Positions 10,449 through 22,650 of a stretch of DNA of 64,000 nucleotides are shown piece by piece. The notes under the pieces are model-generated. The model was given only the letters and a program-made list of their open reading frames with translations. It was not told the origin of the DNA and did not search any database. Both the position numbers and the translations under genes were made by a program. Each line of letters begins with the position of its first letter. Positions within the stretch are counted from its first letter, which is position 1. The stretch is taken from NCBI GenBank assembly GCA_037044905.1, contig JBAOKB010000063.1, positions 124,001-188,000 of the forward strand, written 5' to 3'. Source of the stretch: Hortaea werneckii (lineage: Eukaryota > Ascomycota > Dothideomycetes > Mycosphaerellales > Teratosphaeriaceae).

Positions 10449-11398
10449 TTAGTCGTTGTCCGTCAACCGGTCGAGAAGGTGTATACTCAGAATCATAACG
10501 AGCAAGCCAATCGTGACGACAATCAACAACGCGAACCCAAACCACCCGAGCACCATAGCACTGGTCCCCACGCCGGAATGCACGCTGCCATTGCCGAAAT
10601 CCTCGGCGACTTGGGCGGCGGCGACGGAGGCCGTGTGTTGCCAGAGCACGCTGACGAGCACAAAGATGGAGGCGATGAAGATGTGGGCCAGGGCGACCTG
10701 GGAGACGGGTCGGCTGGGGAAGGGCTTGATGTCGATGTCGGAGCCGGTGCGGGCGTCGTGTTCTTCGTGCCAGCCGGGGAAGGTGGCGAGGAGGAGGAAG
10801 GTGATGAAGGCGAGGACGATGGCGATGATGCTGCAGAGAAAAGCGTTAGTGAGACGGTTTCACGATGTGGTTTTGGGTTTGCAGGGTGATGGGAGACTTA
10901 CAGAAGATAAGGGAAGACGACCTCGTCCTTGAACGTCTCGGCGACCCAGATCAGGTTCAGCGGGTCCTGGTCGACGCTGACTTGCTCGGCGAGCAAAGTG
11001 GCGTTGTTGGAGCAGAGGAAGCTACCGCCGTCCGGGTTGACGCAGATCCCGAAGTAGCCGACGCGGACTTCGAGCATCGCCTGTCCGACAATGTTGGCAA
11101 TAGCGGCTGTGACGCCGGGGTCGACTTGTGTCGGGTCGTATGTGGGTGTATAGTCGTCATAGTAGAAGGATATGAGGAAGATACCCGGGATCAGCGGACT
11201 GGATGAGGAGCAGCCTGCTAGAAGAAGTGCTGTGTGATTATGTTAGCGGGTGAACCTCAGATTGCGCCTGATGTGGCATGGTTTTCGCGACCTACAGAGT
11301 AATATGATCGCAATAGCGATCAGGATCATGAGAACATGATGGTATCCCAGAAAAGGTATCAGGCGCTGGATGCCCACGGCAAACCTTACGTTGGCCAT
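10449..11398 (-). CDS. Fig1-domain membrane protein (calcium regulator/membrane fusion)
   Basis: Three exons (11296-11398, 10902-11229, 10449-10830) with introns of 66 and 71 bp; the spliced frame gives 270 aa. The protein starts MANVRFAVGIQRLIPFLGYHH and has four hydrophobic segments: one near the N-terminus, then IIAIVLAFITFLLLATF, a segment around HIFIASIFVLVSVLW, and FGFALLIVVTIGLLVMIL near the C-terminus. Between the first and second is an extracellular loop with the Fig1 signature (VRVGYFGICV followed by a second Cys, SFLC). Fig1 proteins act in low-affinity calcium influx and in membrane fusion during mating and hyphal contact; in filamentous fungi they also affect sexual development. 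The assignment rests on the motif plus topology. Gene symbol left blank because orthology was not tested. Confidence 0.82.
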
Positions 11399-12698
11399 GG
11401 TGGCGGTAGAGACGGTCTACCAGCTGTCTGAATGATTAAGATGACGCTTCTTCTCTTTCCTTGGGATCGTTCGTCCGCTCGTTCGGATCTGCTGAAACTC
11501 CCACGGCCAGACGGCCGGGAGTGAACGTGGGGGTGTGGAATGCACTCGAACGTCTCGCGTGGTCCTTATTCAAAAGAATGCTTCGGTAGGGATTCGCTCG
11601 TTGGAATGTGGTTCCAGATATGTGCGGATTGGTATTAAAGTTGCTGGAAGTAGAAGTCGGAAGGTGTGGAGGAGCTTGGGTCGGGGAATATATCGATGGT
11701 GGCAACTGCTCGTTTCGCTTTCGCCTGCAACCTTCAAGGAGGGTCAGACAATGTTGTTGTGGTGTTAGATGCAGGAGAGAGGAAGGATGCTTAGCTGAGA
11801 ACAGTAGCTGGAATAGTATTCCAAGCCCATGTGCGGTGTGGTGGTGCGTGGACGCTGAAATCACGAGGTTGGCGTGGCTGGTAGGTGAAGCCAGCCTCCA
11901 GACTTTTGGAGACGCCGTTGCTGCTCCAACCCGCGCTTGTCAACAATGCGACGTCAGCGGTGCGGACGGCCCGCCAGCGCTATCTGGCCTGCCGGGCGTT
12001 TCAGGCTGGAGTGCCGAAACTTTAATGAAATGTCCCTAGAGCTTGATCGGTAGCCGCAGTGCGGTGTGCAGTAGCCAGTTGAGCGTTGATTGACCTCCGA
12101 GTCTAGCGACGCAGGTGGGTGGCAAACTTGACTCGGTTCCGTCTCTACACAGGTTGGCGCCCTCGCAACCAGCTCCACAGATTCTCATCTTTCCCCATTG
12201 ATGATCTGACACGTCTCCAATTGGGGCTAACCACCCGACGACACGCGCTTTCCGACAATGCACTACTGCGTCCTCCAGTATTGCCTTGTTGTTACAAAGA
12301 CGGCAGAAGTGATGGCACTGGTGCTGCTCTCTACTCAATCCATCGTGCTATGAGCACAATATTCATAGAAGAGCCATCGCGGTGGTAGGAGGACATTTCA
12401 TCATCGACATAATTAACTGTGTGACCAAGGCGGAGCCGACAACCATCGACAAGGACAATCGTATCAACCAGTAAGTGTACAACCATCCATTTCAACATCC
12501 TATGTGACTATCCGTACATCTTAAATTATTACATGTTTGCTTCTACACCCTCCAAAGACAACGACAAACGCAAAACCGCCACTACCATGCCACCATGTCA
12601 TGTTCCATATCCCATATACCTCGTGAAATTCATTCTCGATCAAAAACGAAAGCCAATTAGCTGCGGCATCCTGCCTGCCTCATGAGAGCAATCCCTTC
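11399..12698. other. Intergenic
   Basis: Lies between the 5' end of the Fig1 gene and the 3' end of the large disordered-protein gene. No frame longer than chance with recognisable content; no RNA gene seen. The part next to 11399 should hold the Fig1 promoter. Confidence 0.5.
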
Positions 12699-15600
12699 TC
12701 ACACGCCCGAGAAGAGCGAATCGCTCAACCAGTCCTCACGCGCCCTCTCCGGCCTCTGCGCTCTGGACCTTCCGCTGAAAGACCGGATCAGCTCTCCCGA
12801 CTTCGCAATGAAGTGTCTCAGCTTCTCGCCAAAGCGCTTGAAATGAAACTCCGCCTTGCCCATGCCGACGCCGTCGTACAAGTGACTGGCCGAGGACATG
12901 GCACGCTCGCGCTCCGAGTTCATCGAGCCGGCATCGTAGCTCGTCCTGGGTCCGATGTCCAACGACGTTGTGGCACGCGTGGTATTCGAGCCATCGAAGC
13001 CATTGCGCGTACCTGTGCTTTCGAGGCGGAATGTCTTTGATTTGTTGGGCTTAAAGCGTTCCGTGAAACGCTTACTGAGTCGGGTGTTGCTGCGACGATT
13101 CCGCTCGGAACTGTCGTCTGAGAAGAAGGAGCGCACTTCATCGAGAGGAACATTGATGGGCGGCGTAAGGCTGGTAGTTGGGTAGCGATCACCCGGCTTA
13201 TGTGGCAAGCTGTTGTCGGAACCTACTGCCGGCGAAGGCAGCACGCTACGAGTGCCTTCGTCGTTGTTGCGAGAAGTAAGCTTGATCTTGCGGCTAAGAG
13301 AACCAATGATAGAACGTCTCGACAGTTTGCGAAGGTGATGGGAATGCGCCTTGCGAACACCAGTGGCGGCTTCGGTCGTTATTGATGCAGAAGTGTCGGC
13401 GTCGATAAGGGAGCCGATGTCAATGCCTCGCGTGCCGTCGGTTGTCTCGCGAGAGCTGGTCCAGTCAACAGACTTGCTCATGCGGCGAAGTGGGTCGCGT
13501 GTAATGATCTCAGTGGTATGAGCCCCGGAAGGGATCGTGAGATCCACAGGAACGTTGCTCCCTGCCTAAGGGTAGTTTTCATCCTGATTCCATGGGCGAC
13601 TGACGCTGGAGATGACTACGGAACGTTTGCCACGAGTGATTGGATTCATCTCGGGTGGCAGCATCTGGTTCACCTCCTCTGGGCTGGTCGGAGAGCGCTG
13701 ACGCACTAAAGCGGATGGCGGACGAGCAGGATCCATGAAGCCCAGATCCGAAGGAGCAGAGACAGAACCAGAGAGATAAGACTGCTTGCCGTCTGTAGAG
13801 TTCATGGCGGACACCTTGTCAGCTGATGCAGACTCAGGCAGTGGGGGCAGATCTTTGTTAGTTAGCAACAGCCTTGACGTAGGAGCCATGGAATCATGTG
13901 TACCATTCTTCACGATCTCCTCGGCTCGCTCAGCCAAGGTGCGAAAGCCTGCTGAGGTGCGAGTCGATAGCACAGTCTCTGGACGGCCATTGCCACCAAG
14001 GGCATGGATGTCGTCGATGGTATGGGCTATCTCCTCGTCGTTGGCAAGTATGCTATCCAGGTGCAAGTTTTTCAGGCAGGGCAGAAGACTGGTCAGACGA
14101 TCGGAAAGCCCAGTGACCGAAGGGATCGACAGGCGGTTAATCTGCGTTGCAACGTTGAGAAAATCTTCTGGGGACAGTGGTCGACTGCCAGGCACCTCCT
14201 CGTCGGCCACATCCACCTTCGTTGATTCTTGTACCTCAACTGTGGGCACGGATCTGACGGCGATCGGCCCAACCTCGTGCTCGTCTTCATCGTCACTCTC
14301 CTCAAAGAAGCTGAACTCTTCCGGTTTGGAAAAGAAACTCATGTATCTGTCCCGCAGCGGCTCAGTGCTCTGCGGGCGCTGTGGACTCGGACAGTAGATG
14401 CCCGAGAATTCCCTTGGTCTTCTGACGAGTTCCATGGACTTCGACTGCTTGACATCGAGCTCCAATGCCTCGTTGAGCCGGTCGATGAGATCCATCTGGC
14501 TGAACTTGAGCGAAGGGAGATCACGGATCTCTGCGAGTGGACGATTGTGCTTACGTGCAGCACGACGAGCGCGCGCCTTGTCAGCGGACTCCTGAAGACG
14601 ACGCTCTTGCATTGCCTTGACAGCCGCGATACGAGCGGGTAGAGCAAGCTGATGTGGCTCATTAAGGCGGGAACTGGAACGTTTGTTTTGTTCATTGATA
14701 CTCATATCCTCGACTGACTCCTCCTTCAGACCGGGAAGGTGTGTGCTCCCAAATCGCCCATGCCCTGGGAAGCGAAGCTCAGTGGTACTGTCACGGGAGA
14801 TGGTAGAGTTTGTGCTCTCTTCCAGTGGTGACGTTCGCCGCATGATAGACTTGCCCTTGTTGACCGCACCTTCCATGACATGACGCGTGTCACGCTTGAG
14901 CTCAGGCTTCTTGATGGTCAGAGGGACAACTTGGTCGGCGAAGGTGACAGAGTTACGGCGAGCCGACTTCTTCTCTGCCTTTGTAAGAAGTGCGTTTGCA
15001 AGTTCATGCTCTGCAAGATTGGGTGGCGCCTCTTCTTTCTCCGGCGAGCTCGTGGGAGGGATGGTAACGATTTGCGGCTTTGCAATAGAGATTGTAGTGT
15101 TGGGCAGCGAAAAGCGAACAGCAATATCAGTAATCATATCGGAGTTGGTATTTGTCGTAGTCTCGCCACCCACAGCGCTGAGGTCCTGTGGAAGCGAGTA
15201 GCGGTTGGTGCTCGGTGTTTCGGTTGGGGGAGGGCTAGACGGAAGTTGCACTGACTTCGAATACGTCTTCGGCGTACGTGGCGTCGGCGGGGGTAGAGCA
15301 TCGGTCGAACTAGTCGTGACTTCTAGAGCGGATGAATCAAGGTCAGACGTCGTTTCGGCTTGCACGGTACTCGTACCAAGCTTCAAGGTCTCGTCAATGC
15401 CCAAAGTTTGCGTCTGCAGTGGGCTAACCGCTGAGCTCCTGTTGACGAGCTCGCCTGGCCCCATCGGACTGACGGGATCTTTGAGATGGGCAGGCGTCTC
15501 TGGCTCTTTCCACTCCTCAGTTTTCAAGTCAGATTGAGGGTTGGGTTCCTTGGAGCGCTGATGCTCCATAGTAATCGTATCGGCATCTAACACGAATGGG

Positions 15601-17753
15601 TCCCGCGACTGAGTCTCTTCCGAGATTGAGGTCGTAGTGTCGACCGGCACAGAAAAGCGGAGGGCGTAATTAATGCCAGATATGGCAGCATCTTCGTTCG
15701 TCGTACCATTGACAGCCGAATCAGACGTAGAGTTCTGGCGTTGGATGCTTGGCGTAGCAAGCAGCTCAGTCTGACCCGTCTTAGGTGGTTCTGTGGTATC
15801 GGCAACGTTTGCCTTGGCCCTGCTCGGCTGTCTTTGGTGCTTGATGTAGTAGCTGATGTCCTTGTCCGCAGTGCTCTCTGCGGGCAGTTCAATTCTGGTG
15901 CTTGGTTCGTCGGCAGTGCTCGTTGGAGACAATTCGGCTTTCACCATGTCTCGTGTGAGACGCTGTTTTGACACGGGAGGCGAACCAGAAAGCTCAGGTA
16001 GCTTGACAGGAGAGGCCGGAAGCTCGACAGGCGCCTCGAATATTTCGATCAACGTGAAACGCGGAGTCTCATTGGCAGCAAGCTCATGAACCTCATTGAA
16101 GTCTGTGGGCTCCTCGGTCATGCTCTGGTCCATGATGATGTGCGCCGTTGCTTGAATAGCTTGGTTCCGCTCTGCTTCTCTCATGGCGGCAACTTCAGTA
16201 GCAGCCTTCGACTCCAGCATGGCTTTTACACGTTGAACAAAGCCGGTTGGTGGAACTGAAGGATGAGGTATCTCCATGTCAACTTCCTCAACGGACTTGG
16301 TCAGGCCATCGGCGTACTCAAAATACTTTGCCGGCAACACTGGCTCGCTTGACGAGTCCGGTAGGTCTGTCAGCGCCGGGTCAATGAAGATGGGATCAAC
16401 GACCACCTGGCTGGAAGTTTGGTCCTTCGGCGTTGGGGGGTTCGATGACGAGGGCGCAGTACCAGAAGATGGTGGGTCCAGCGACGGCGCACCCATGTCA
16501 GTGAGAGGCGTATCGGTGCGCTGGGGCAAGTTTCGAGCCAGACGTGCAGCATTATGGAAGACTGAGTGTGCCATTGGGGCCATGTTGGCCTGAATTGGAG
16601 GTCCACGATGAGCATGGTACTGGCCTTGATAGTGCATTGGCTGAGCATGAGGGGGATAACCTGTGCGAGGCGGGCCATACTGGCTTCTTCCGTATGGGTT
16701 GTATCCCTGCTGCGCGGGTTGATATGGTTGGCCGTGAACTGGATACTGGCCTGATCGCTGGGACGGATGCGGCGGCACAGGTGGCACTGGCGGCATCTGG
16801 TGCACCGCTGGAGCTGGACGCATGGCTCCTGGCTGCTGATAACCAAAGTGCGGCTGCTCGTATGCAGATACCGGAGATACGTTCATGCTGCGTGGTGGCG
16901 GGCGAACATTTAGGTGAGAAGGGTCCATGGAGTAGGGTCCGGTGTAGTCGCTGTTGTGTGTTTGCGGCAGAGGACGCTGCATTGGCATCTGCACTCGCCT
17001 CTGATGCGGTGGAGGAGGCGGTAGACCTGGCCCGGCGGACAGCTCGCTCAATGCTGGCGAAGGAGAACGATACCCTGGACGCTTGAGCCGCGTGGGATAC
17101 ACGTATGGCGGTCTGTTCTCCGGCAACGGCGGATGTCCAGGCTGCAGACGCGAGCCATGTCTCGGACCTCCGTCACTCTTCAGACTCATAGCTGACCTCT
17201 GTCGTGGAAGCTGTCCGGTCGGCAATGCAGAGGTGAGCGAGTACGATCTGCTGTCTCTAGCGGACCTATCCAGAGTAGGCGCGGGCATCTGCAACTGCGC
17301 TTTGCCCATGTTATTCGGTGGCAGAGAAGGCGGCATGCTTTGCATACTAGTGAATGAGCCACGGCGGGCATAGGAAGTACTATCGCTGATACGTGAAGTT
17401 TGGGATGCAGCGTAATGATGGGAGCTATTGCCTGTTGGAAAATTGTGAGTAGAAGAGCCTGCCGAAGGGCGAGGGGCATGGGTTCTGCGTTGATGAGTCG
17501 CCCTCGGCATGGCCAGCTGGGCAGGCAGTCGGCCCCGGTTGAAGGAAAGGTCGCCGATATCACCGGTGTCTGTGCCTGTCTTCAACATGCTGAGGACACT
17601 GGTGTTGGACAGTGTGTCATTGTTAGCTCTGCTGGGTCCTGCGGCAGAGCCACCCGAGCGGACAGAGGCCGCCATGTTGCCGGTCATGGCGGAGACATTG
17701 CTAGCTCTGCTGTTGCGGCCGCTGACGCTGGAGACAGGATCGGAGAAAGGCAT
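12699..17753 (-). CDS. Very large disordered protein of unknown function
   Basis: Two exons (13620-17753 and 12699-13565) joined by a 54-bp intron, 13566-13619, whose last bases supply the TAG that would otherwise end exon 1; spliced length about 1666 aa. Nothing matches a catalytic family. The first third is Pro/Gln/Tyr/His-rich (PPPPHQRRVQ, QPYQPAQQGYNPYGR), the middle is Ser/Thr/Glu/Pro-rich, then come a basic charged helix (KADKARARRAARKHNR style), an acidic patch (FFEESDDEDEHEVG) and a more ordered segment (INRLSIPSVTGLSDRLTSLLP, then LHLDSILANDEEIAHTIDD). The C-terminus is basic and looks structured (KAEFHFKRFGEKLRHFIAK). Such architecture suits a scaffold or polarity/cytoskeleton-linked protein, but that is a guess. 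Confidence 0.8.
13566..13619 (-). other. Predicted 54-bp intron deciding the C-terminus of the large protein
   Basis: On the minus strand it starts GTAGTC and ends CTTAG. Removal joins ...GKRS to AGSNVPVDL in frame. Retention ends the protein after NYP, losing about 285 residues. Confidence 0.65.
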
Positions 17754-18337
17754 CGTGCCGCCTTTTGGGGCGTGTGATGAAGCGAGTGACGAGTCCCAAG
17801 AGGATTAGAATGGATTATCCAACAATCCAAGATACCAAACGACGGGTCGAGAAATGGCTCCACGCGTGGCCGTGAGGATGCAGACGTGAAAGAAGATGGA
17901 TTTCAAGGGAGTGAGAATGAAGGAAGCGCTGGGGGTTGCGTGTGCAGAAGTCTAGCCTTGCCATGGAATGCTGGTACAGGTACGACGCAGGTGCATCTTT
18001 CACGGTGGCGACATTGCAGTCGCAGTCTAGTAGCCCGGAAAATGGGGTAGCCACCAGCCGGAAAGCCGACCTGGAGTCGCTCTTGCCATCGTCGTGCGTC
18101 GTGTCACCGCTTACCACGGGGATGTCCGAATGCACTTTCGCGAGGGATACGCTTCACTTTCACCTCATGGTGAGAGTGTATGTTAGCAGTGTTGAACAGT
18201 TTGCTTATTCAGGGTATATGAACTCCACTTGGAAACTTTGTGCTCTAGGTAGCCCTGCCATGCTTTTGCCTCCAACCTGCACCATCCTATTCACCAGCCT
18301 TGCGCCTGCCATGCACAGGGTACGATGAATCTCGTTT
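17754..18337. other. Intergenic, promoter side of the large gene and 3' side of Sec14
   Basis: No gene seen. It separates two genes transcribed on the minus strand and should contain the promoter of the large protein gene next to 17753. Confidence 0.5.
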
Positions 18338-19560
18338 CTACTGCGCCGCCGGAGCCGCGTGGCCACCAGTCTGCTCCTGGACCATGCCCGGGTTGCCATC
18401 TGTACCAGTTGGTACACCCTCACCTGTGTGGCTCTCCGTAGCCGGGATGTCATCCACTGGCTGCGCCCGCTTCGGCGTCCTAGCCCATTGTGGATCTTGC
18501 CCTACAATCAATGATTAGCATCGGTATGGCCGATAAAAAGCTGCAACTCAAAACTTACAAGGCCCTGCATCGCTTAGCTGACATCCGCCCTGGCACTCGC
18601 ACTCTCCGCCAAACTCCTTGGGGAGGTTCTCCTTGGGCACTTGCGCCAGCAACTCACTCTTGTACCCAGAGCCCAGCACATGGATCTTAGCGACAGTCAC
18701 GGGGTCCAGGAACCTCTTGACGACGGCAAAGACGCCGCTGAAGCCCCACGGAGCGTTGATTACGTAGAGTTTCCCTAGCCGCTCAGGATAGTAGTTCTGC
18801 GAGATACCACTTGCTCTTTGCAGATAGCCGTAGACCTGGCCGGCCTTAGCGAGGCCGACGCCCTTCATGTCCATGATCGTGCAGCATGTCTCCAGCAGAC
18901 AGCCAGCTTTCCTACTTGCCGCAGGGAGACGAGGGTCGGCGAGTTTCTCGTATTCGGTGACAAGGTTCTGAAGCATGCGCTCATCAGTCGTGACTTTGCG
19001 CAGAGCCTCAAGGTCGACCTTTCCAAGCTGCTCAACGTATACCGGTCGTCCGTCTTTGTCGGTCTTATGGTAGTATTGCGGGTAGTACTTGAAGACCTCC
19101 GGTTTCTCCGTGTAGTCGAATGTACGCGCGAGATTGTCGACACCACCACCGAATTCAGATCGCCACTTCTCGGATTCCGTGAACCTGGGTATCCAACGTT
19201 AGTACATTTGGACTTGACTCCCTCACCGCTGCGCGAGTGGACCAAGTACACCTACATCTGCTTGGCGAGCTGAACGTCGAACTTTCGTGCCCTTAGGAAG
19301 CGAAGAAGGGTGATGGTATCGAGGTTCTTCGTGTAACCCTCCTGCTCCAGTGTCATGCGGAGTTGATGGACTGCAGCATCTTGCTCCTTGGTGGTGTGTC
19401 CCGGGTGGCCGGGCTGCTTGGTTGCAGAGACGGTGGGGAAATCATAGTGATCTAAATGATGGAGACGTATTAGAACCACCTACGACAGACATCAAGGTGC
19501 ACTCGCGCGCGTACCGTACTTGGGATCCAGCTCCATCCCGGCGTTGGCTGTCTCGGCCAT
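18338..19560 (-). CDS. SEC14: Sec14-type phosphatidylinositol/phosphatidylcholine transfer protein
   Basis: Four exons (19515-19560, 19256-19451, 18559-19184, 18338-18501), introns 63, 71 and 57 bp, giving 343 aa. It exchanges phosphatidylinositol and phosphatidylcholine between membranes and keeps Golgi lipid composition suitable for secretion. Visible landmarks: the CRAL-TRIO N-terminal helix (ITLLRFLRARKFDVQLAKQM), the lipid-binding CRAL-TRIO core (CCTIMDMKGVGL, then YPERLGKLYVINAPWGFSGV), the gate region, and the typical Sec14 end (PKEFGGECEC...GPWQDPQW). The C-terminal tail of about 45 residues is hydrophilic. The start was chosen because it gives MAETANAGMELDPKYDHYDFP, which fits the family. 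Splice joints all preserve frame. Confidence 0.93.
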
Positions 19561-20142
19561 TACAGGCTACTTGTCTCGACGATGCGGTGAGGATTGGGTA
19601 TGCGGTGGGGCGGGCAGCGCAGACTTGTATCTTTGCTGATTTGTGAAGAATCGAAATGCAGAGGTATCGGAGGTGGTTGTGTATACCTCAATTGGGTCGG
19701 GGAGATTGCGAAGTTGGTCTGTCAACACGAGTTCGACCTGAGGGGCAGGGGGAGAGGCACTTGTGAACGTTCAGGGTCTGTGAGACTGTGACTTGCTGAG
19801 GTGTGGCTGAGATGACGTGCAGCTACGAATCTCGAGTCCGCAGTCTCCAGGCTTTTAAGACTTCCTACAATGATTTTCACGTTTAGGAGTGCATCAAATA
19901 AATTCATATACAGCCATGATCGGCAATTAATACGGCGTAGCTCTTGTATGATGAGGTGTCGCAGATCATTGGACGTGTTACACATAGAAAGGAGCATCAA
20001 CATTTGGAACCAAGTCATATTTTCGTAGCCGCGAAGCGGCAATGCATCAAACCATGCCATGCGTCTATCATCATGAACCTCGTCCCACAACAAGCTGTTG
20101 AGCCTGCCGCAACTCACACAGTAGGTCATAGTCACAACAACT
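19561..20142. other. Intergenic
   Basis: Holds the Sec14 promoter and the 3' end of the next minus-strand gene. No coding or RNA feature recognised. Confidence 0.5.
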
Positions 20143-20940
20143 TCAGGATTTACCGCCCTTCTTCGCACCCCGATTGCCCCTCGCGGCCTTTTGAGCTTGC
20201 TGCCTCTCCATCCTCGCCATTTGCTCCTTTTTCTCCTTCTCGATCAACTCCTTCTCCTGTTTCTCCGCTTCTTTGCGCGCCGCCGCTTCAGCTCTCTGCT
20301 CACGCACCAACTTCAATCTCTCCAGATCGTTCCGCGCCTCCTCTGTCTTGCCCTCAGCGTGCAGCTTCTGGTACCGCTCCTTGGCCTGCTGAGCCTGGAG
20401 CGCTTCACGCTCACGACGTGAGAGCTGCGACATGTCTGTGTCCTTCTTCACTTTGCGAGGTGCGCTGGGGTCTGCAGTAGCCTTTGCAACCATCTTCTTG
20501 GCCGCAACGGAGTGATTGGGGTTGGCCGGCATGTCACCGTCCTCGCCTCCTTCTTCCTCACTCTCACTAGGCGGTAAATCGCCAGGCTGTGCCGGTCCCT
20601 GCTTCTTCTTGATTGCCGCCTCCTTTTTCGCACGCTGCGCTGCTTTCCTCTCCTCACGCGTCATTTCCTGCTGAGGTTCCTGTTGCTTCGGGGCCTCATC
20701 CTCGCTAGAATCCTCGTCTGAATCTTCTTCGCTTGAATCATCATCGCTCGAATCGTCTTCGGGCTCTGGTTCTGCCCACATGCTCCGCTCTGCGCCATCC
20801 GAGTCGACAGGTCTGAGGTTTTTACTAAAGTTACGACCGCCTGAGAGATCGGTTAGCAGTTGCTACTTATGGTATCATATACTTCACATACCTCCTCGCT
20901 TCGCCTTTTGGAACTTGCCAGCGCGACCCCTAGACGACAT
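20143..20940 (-). CDS. PDAP1/HASPP28-like casein kinase substrate phosphoprotein
   Basis: Two exons (20892-20940 and 20143-20840) with a 51-bp intron; 248 aa. The N-terminus MSSRGRAGKFQKAKRGGGRNFS is the basic start seen in fungal members. It is followed by a highly acidic Ser/Asp/Glu tract (about 35-65) rich in casein kinase II sites, a basic segment with EERKAAQRAKKEAA, the conserved NPNHSVAA region, and the family core ELSRREREALQAQQAKERYQKLHAEGKT-like stretch (seen here as LSRREREALQAQQAKERY). A long Lys/Glu/Arg helix follows, ending in a Gly/Lys tail. The human homologue binds PDGF weakly and is a heat- and acid-stable phosphoprotein; the fungal role is poorly defined. Family assignment is good, function unclear. 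Confidence 0.85.
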
Positions 20941-22122
20941 CTTTGCAAGTGGTGAAGGCGAGTGTGTTGATAAGGTGAAATCAGGTCTTCAAGAACAAGG
21001 CTGTTCGTAATCACAAACTGGAGACAACAACTGCAGCCGAAGGCTAAGATATGTACGGCAGAGAAGCCTGGACCGACTTGCCAACGTTCACAAGAAACTG
21101 TCTCGTTCCTTGCAAAGACTCACACTCAACGCAGATCGAGTAAACACCCCACTTCTGATTCGCTGCCCCTCGTCACGCTCTGCCTTTGTCAGCCGGGCGC
21201 GGCGCGGTCCGCTTTTGCATTCACTTCCACCAACTCGATTTCCAATTCCGGCCCTCTTCTTTCTTCCATCAAAACTGAACGTCCATCCTATTCACTTAAG
21301 TACGCTGCGATCGCTCCCACGGCTATTTGAGGGGAAATGGATGGATAGACCAATGCTTTATCCGTCTGCTTACCCCTAGCCTCCTTGACTTTGTGGGAGG
21401 AGAGGAAATTTTTATTCGGCGGTACATCTCGATCCGAATTGGCGCGCGCTTCAACCTCACCGCACTCATCAGAGCCGAGAGTAGCCGCAAAGCTATGTAC
21501 AGTAGGCGTTTCACCGACATAGGTATGATCTGATGATACTCGAAGTAGAAATCTGCAAATCCATCGAAGTCTGGCAATGTCGAATTTTGACGCTTTCTCG
21601 CAACTGTCTGTGCTTTGATAGCATTCTGTCACATACCAGTCACCATTGGTAATGAAGGGCCAACGGAATTTTGAGGATCTGCAGGCTGTCGTGAATTATC
21701 CACATCTTCGCTCGAAGGCTCGTAGTGACCGGGGATTGCACTTTGCGCTTCAATCTGGGTCCGCACCAAGATCATCCGGCCTAGACGCATACCTGCATAT
21801 TTGCTGCAGGACTGGGGAATAACTACTCGGGTGTGCTCGTAACAGGCTGTGTGAATACACTGATCGAATCCGAATATGCCGTGACTCGAGGTCATCTGCC
21901 CTCAAGATGACGCCTCGACAGGTGAATAGGATCACGCTAGACGATTAAAAGGCGCCTCTGTTCCTGCGACTTCTAACTCATTGCAAGCACGAACTTCTTT
22001 TCAACTTCTGGTCGCTTGACACTGCTCAAAGAATACCTTCATACAGAAAGCCGGTGCCTTACCACACCGGACACGACAATACTGAGAGCGACCCCCCTTT
22101 CGAAGCCTTCAACATCGCCAAG
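20941..22122. other. Intergenic, divergent promoters
   Basis: Separates the minus-strand PDAP1-like gene from the plus-strand BTB gene, so it should hold both promoters. No gene seen. Two short overlapping minus-strand frames at 21288-21632 lack recognisable content. Confidence 0.5.
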
Positions 22123-22650
22123 ATGCCTGAAGACAATGCGCCTTCCGTCAAAGAGGCTCTGCAGAAATGCTTCGAGACCGGAGAGTATGCAGACATGACC
22201 ATCACTTGCAGCGGCAGGACTTGGCAGGTCCACAAGGTAGTCGTCTGCAGCCAGGTCCCATTCTTTGCAAAAGCTGTCACAGGGAAGTTCAAGGTAAGAC
22301 ATATTCGCAAGAAAAGTATGATCCGATTGTTAATTGTCCGCCAGGAGGCTCGCAATTCCTGCATCGACCTGGTCGGCGACGATCCATCTACCGTCGACGT
22401 TATGTTGCGCTGGCTCTATTACGGCACTCTCCACTTCCAGGAATGCTGGCCATCCGACATGTGCGGAACGAGGTTTCTGGCAAGGTGCTACAAAATTGCC
22501 GACAAATACCTACTTGCTGACCTTCGCACATCGGCTAGTCAGAAATTGAGATCAACACTCATGGATAGCAACTGGAGCGAAGAAGATGTTCTGGCGTTGG
22601 TTGCATCCTTATCTGCTGGTGCTGATGAACAATCCAAGGCTGCTCCGTAG
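22123..22650 (+). CDS. BTB/POZ domain protein
   Basis: Two exons (22123-22293, 22345-22650) with a 51-bp intron; 158 aa. The BTB fold is visible as YADMTITCSGRTWQVHKVVVCSQVPFFAKAV, then after the intron CIDLVGDDPSTVDVMLRWLYYGTL, followed by ARCYKIADKYLLADLR. This layout is the common fungal 'BTB domain' group, which dimerise and may act as adaptors for Cullin-3 ubiquitin ligases; no partner domain (Kelch, MATH, zinc finger) is attached. ATG 22123 has a good context (CCAAGATGC); an in-frame ATG at 22054 would add 23 residues. The intron has no stop and is a multiple of three, so retention would add 17 residues inside the fold. Function beyond the domain is unknown. Confidence 0.82.
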   Translation: MPEDNAPSVKEALQKCFETGEYADMTITCSGRTWQVHKVVVCSQVPFFAKAVTGKFKVRHIRKKSMIRLLIVRQEARNSCIDLVGDDPSTVDVMLRWLYYGTLHFQECWPSDMCGTRFLARCYKIADKYLLADLRTSASQKLRSTLMDSNWSEEDVLALVASLSAGADEQSKAAP

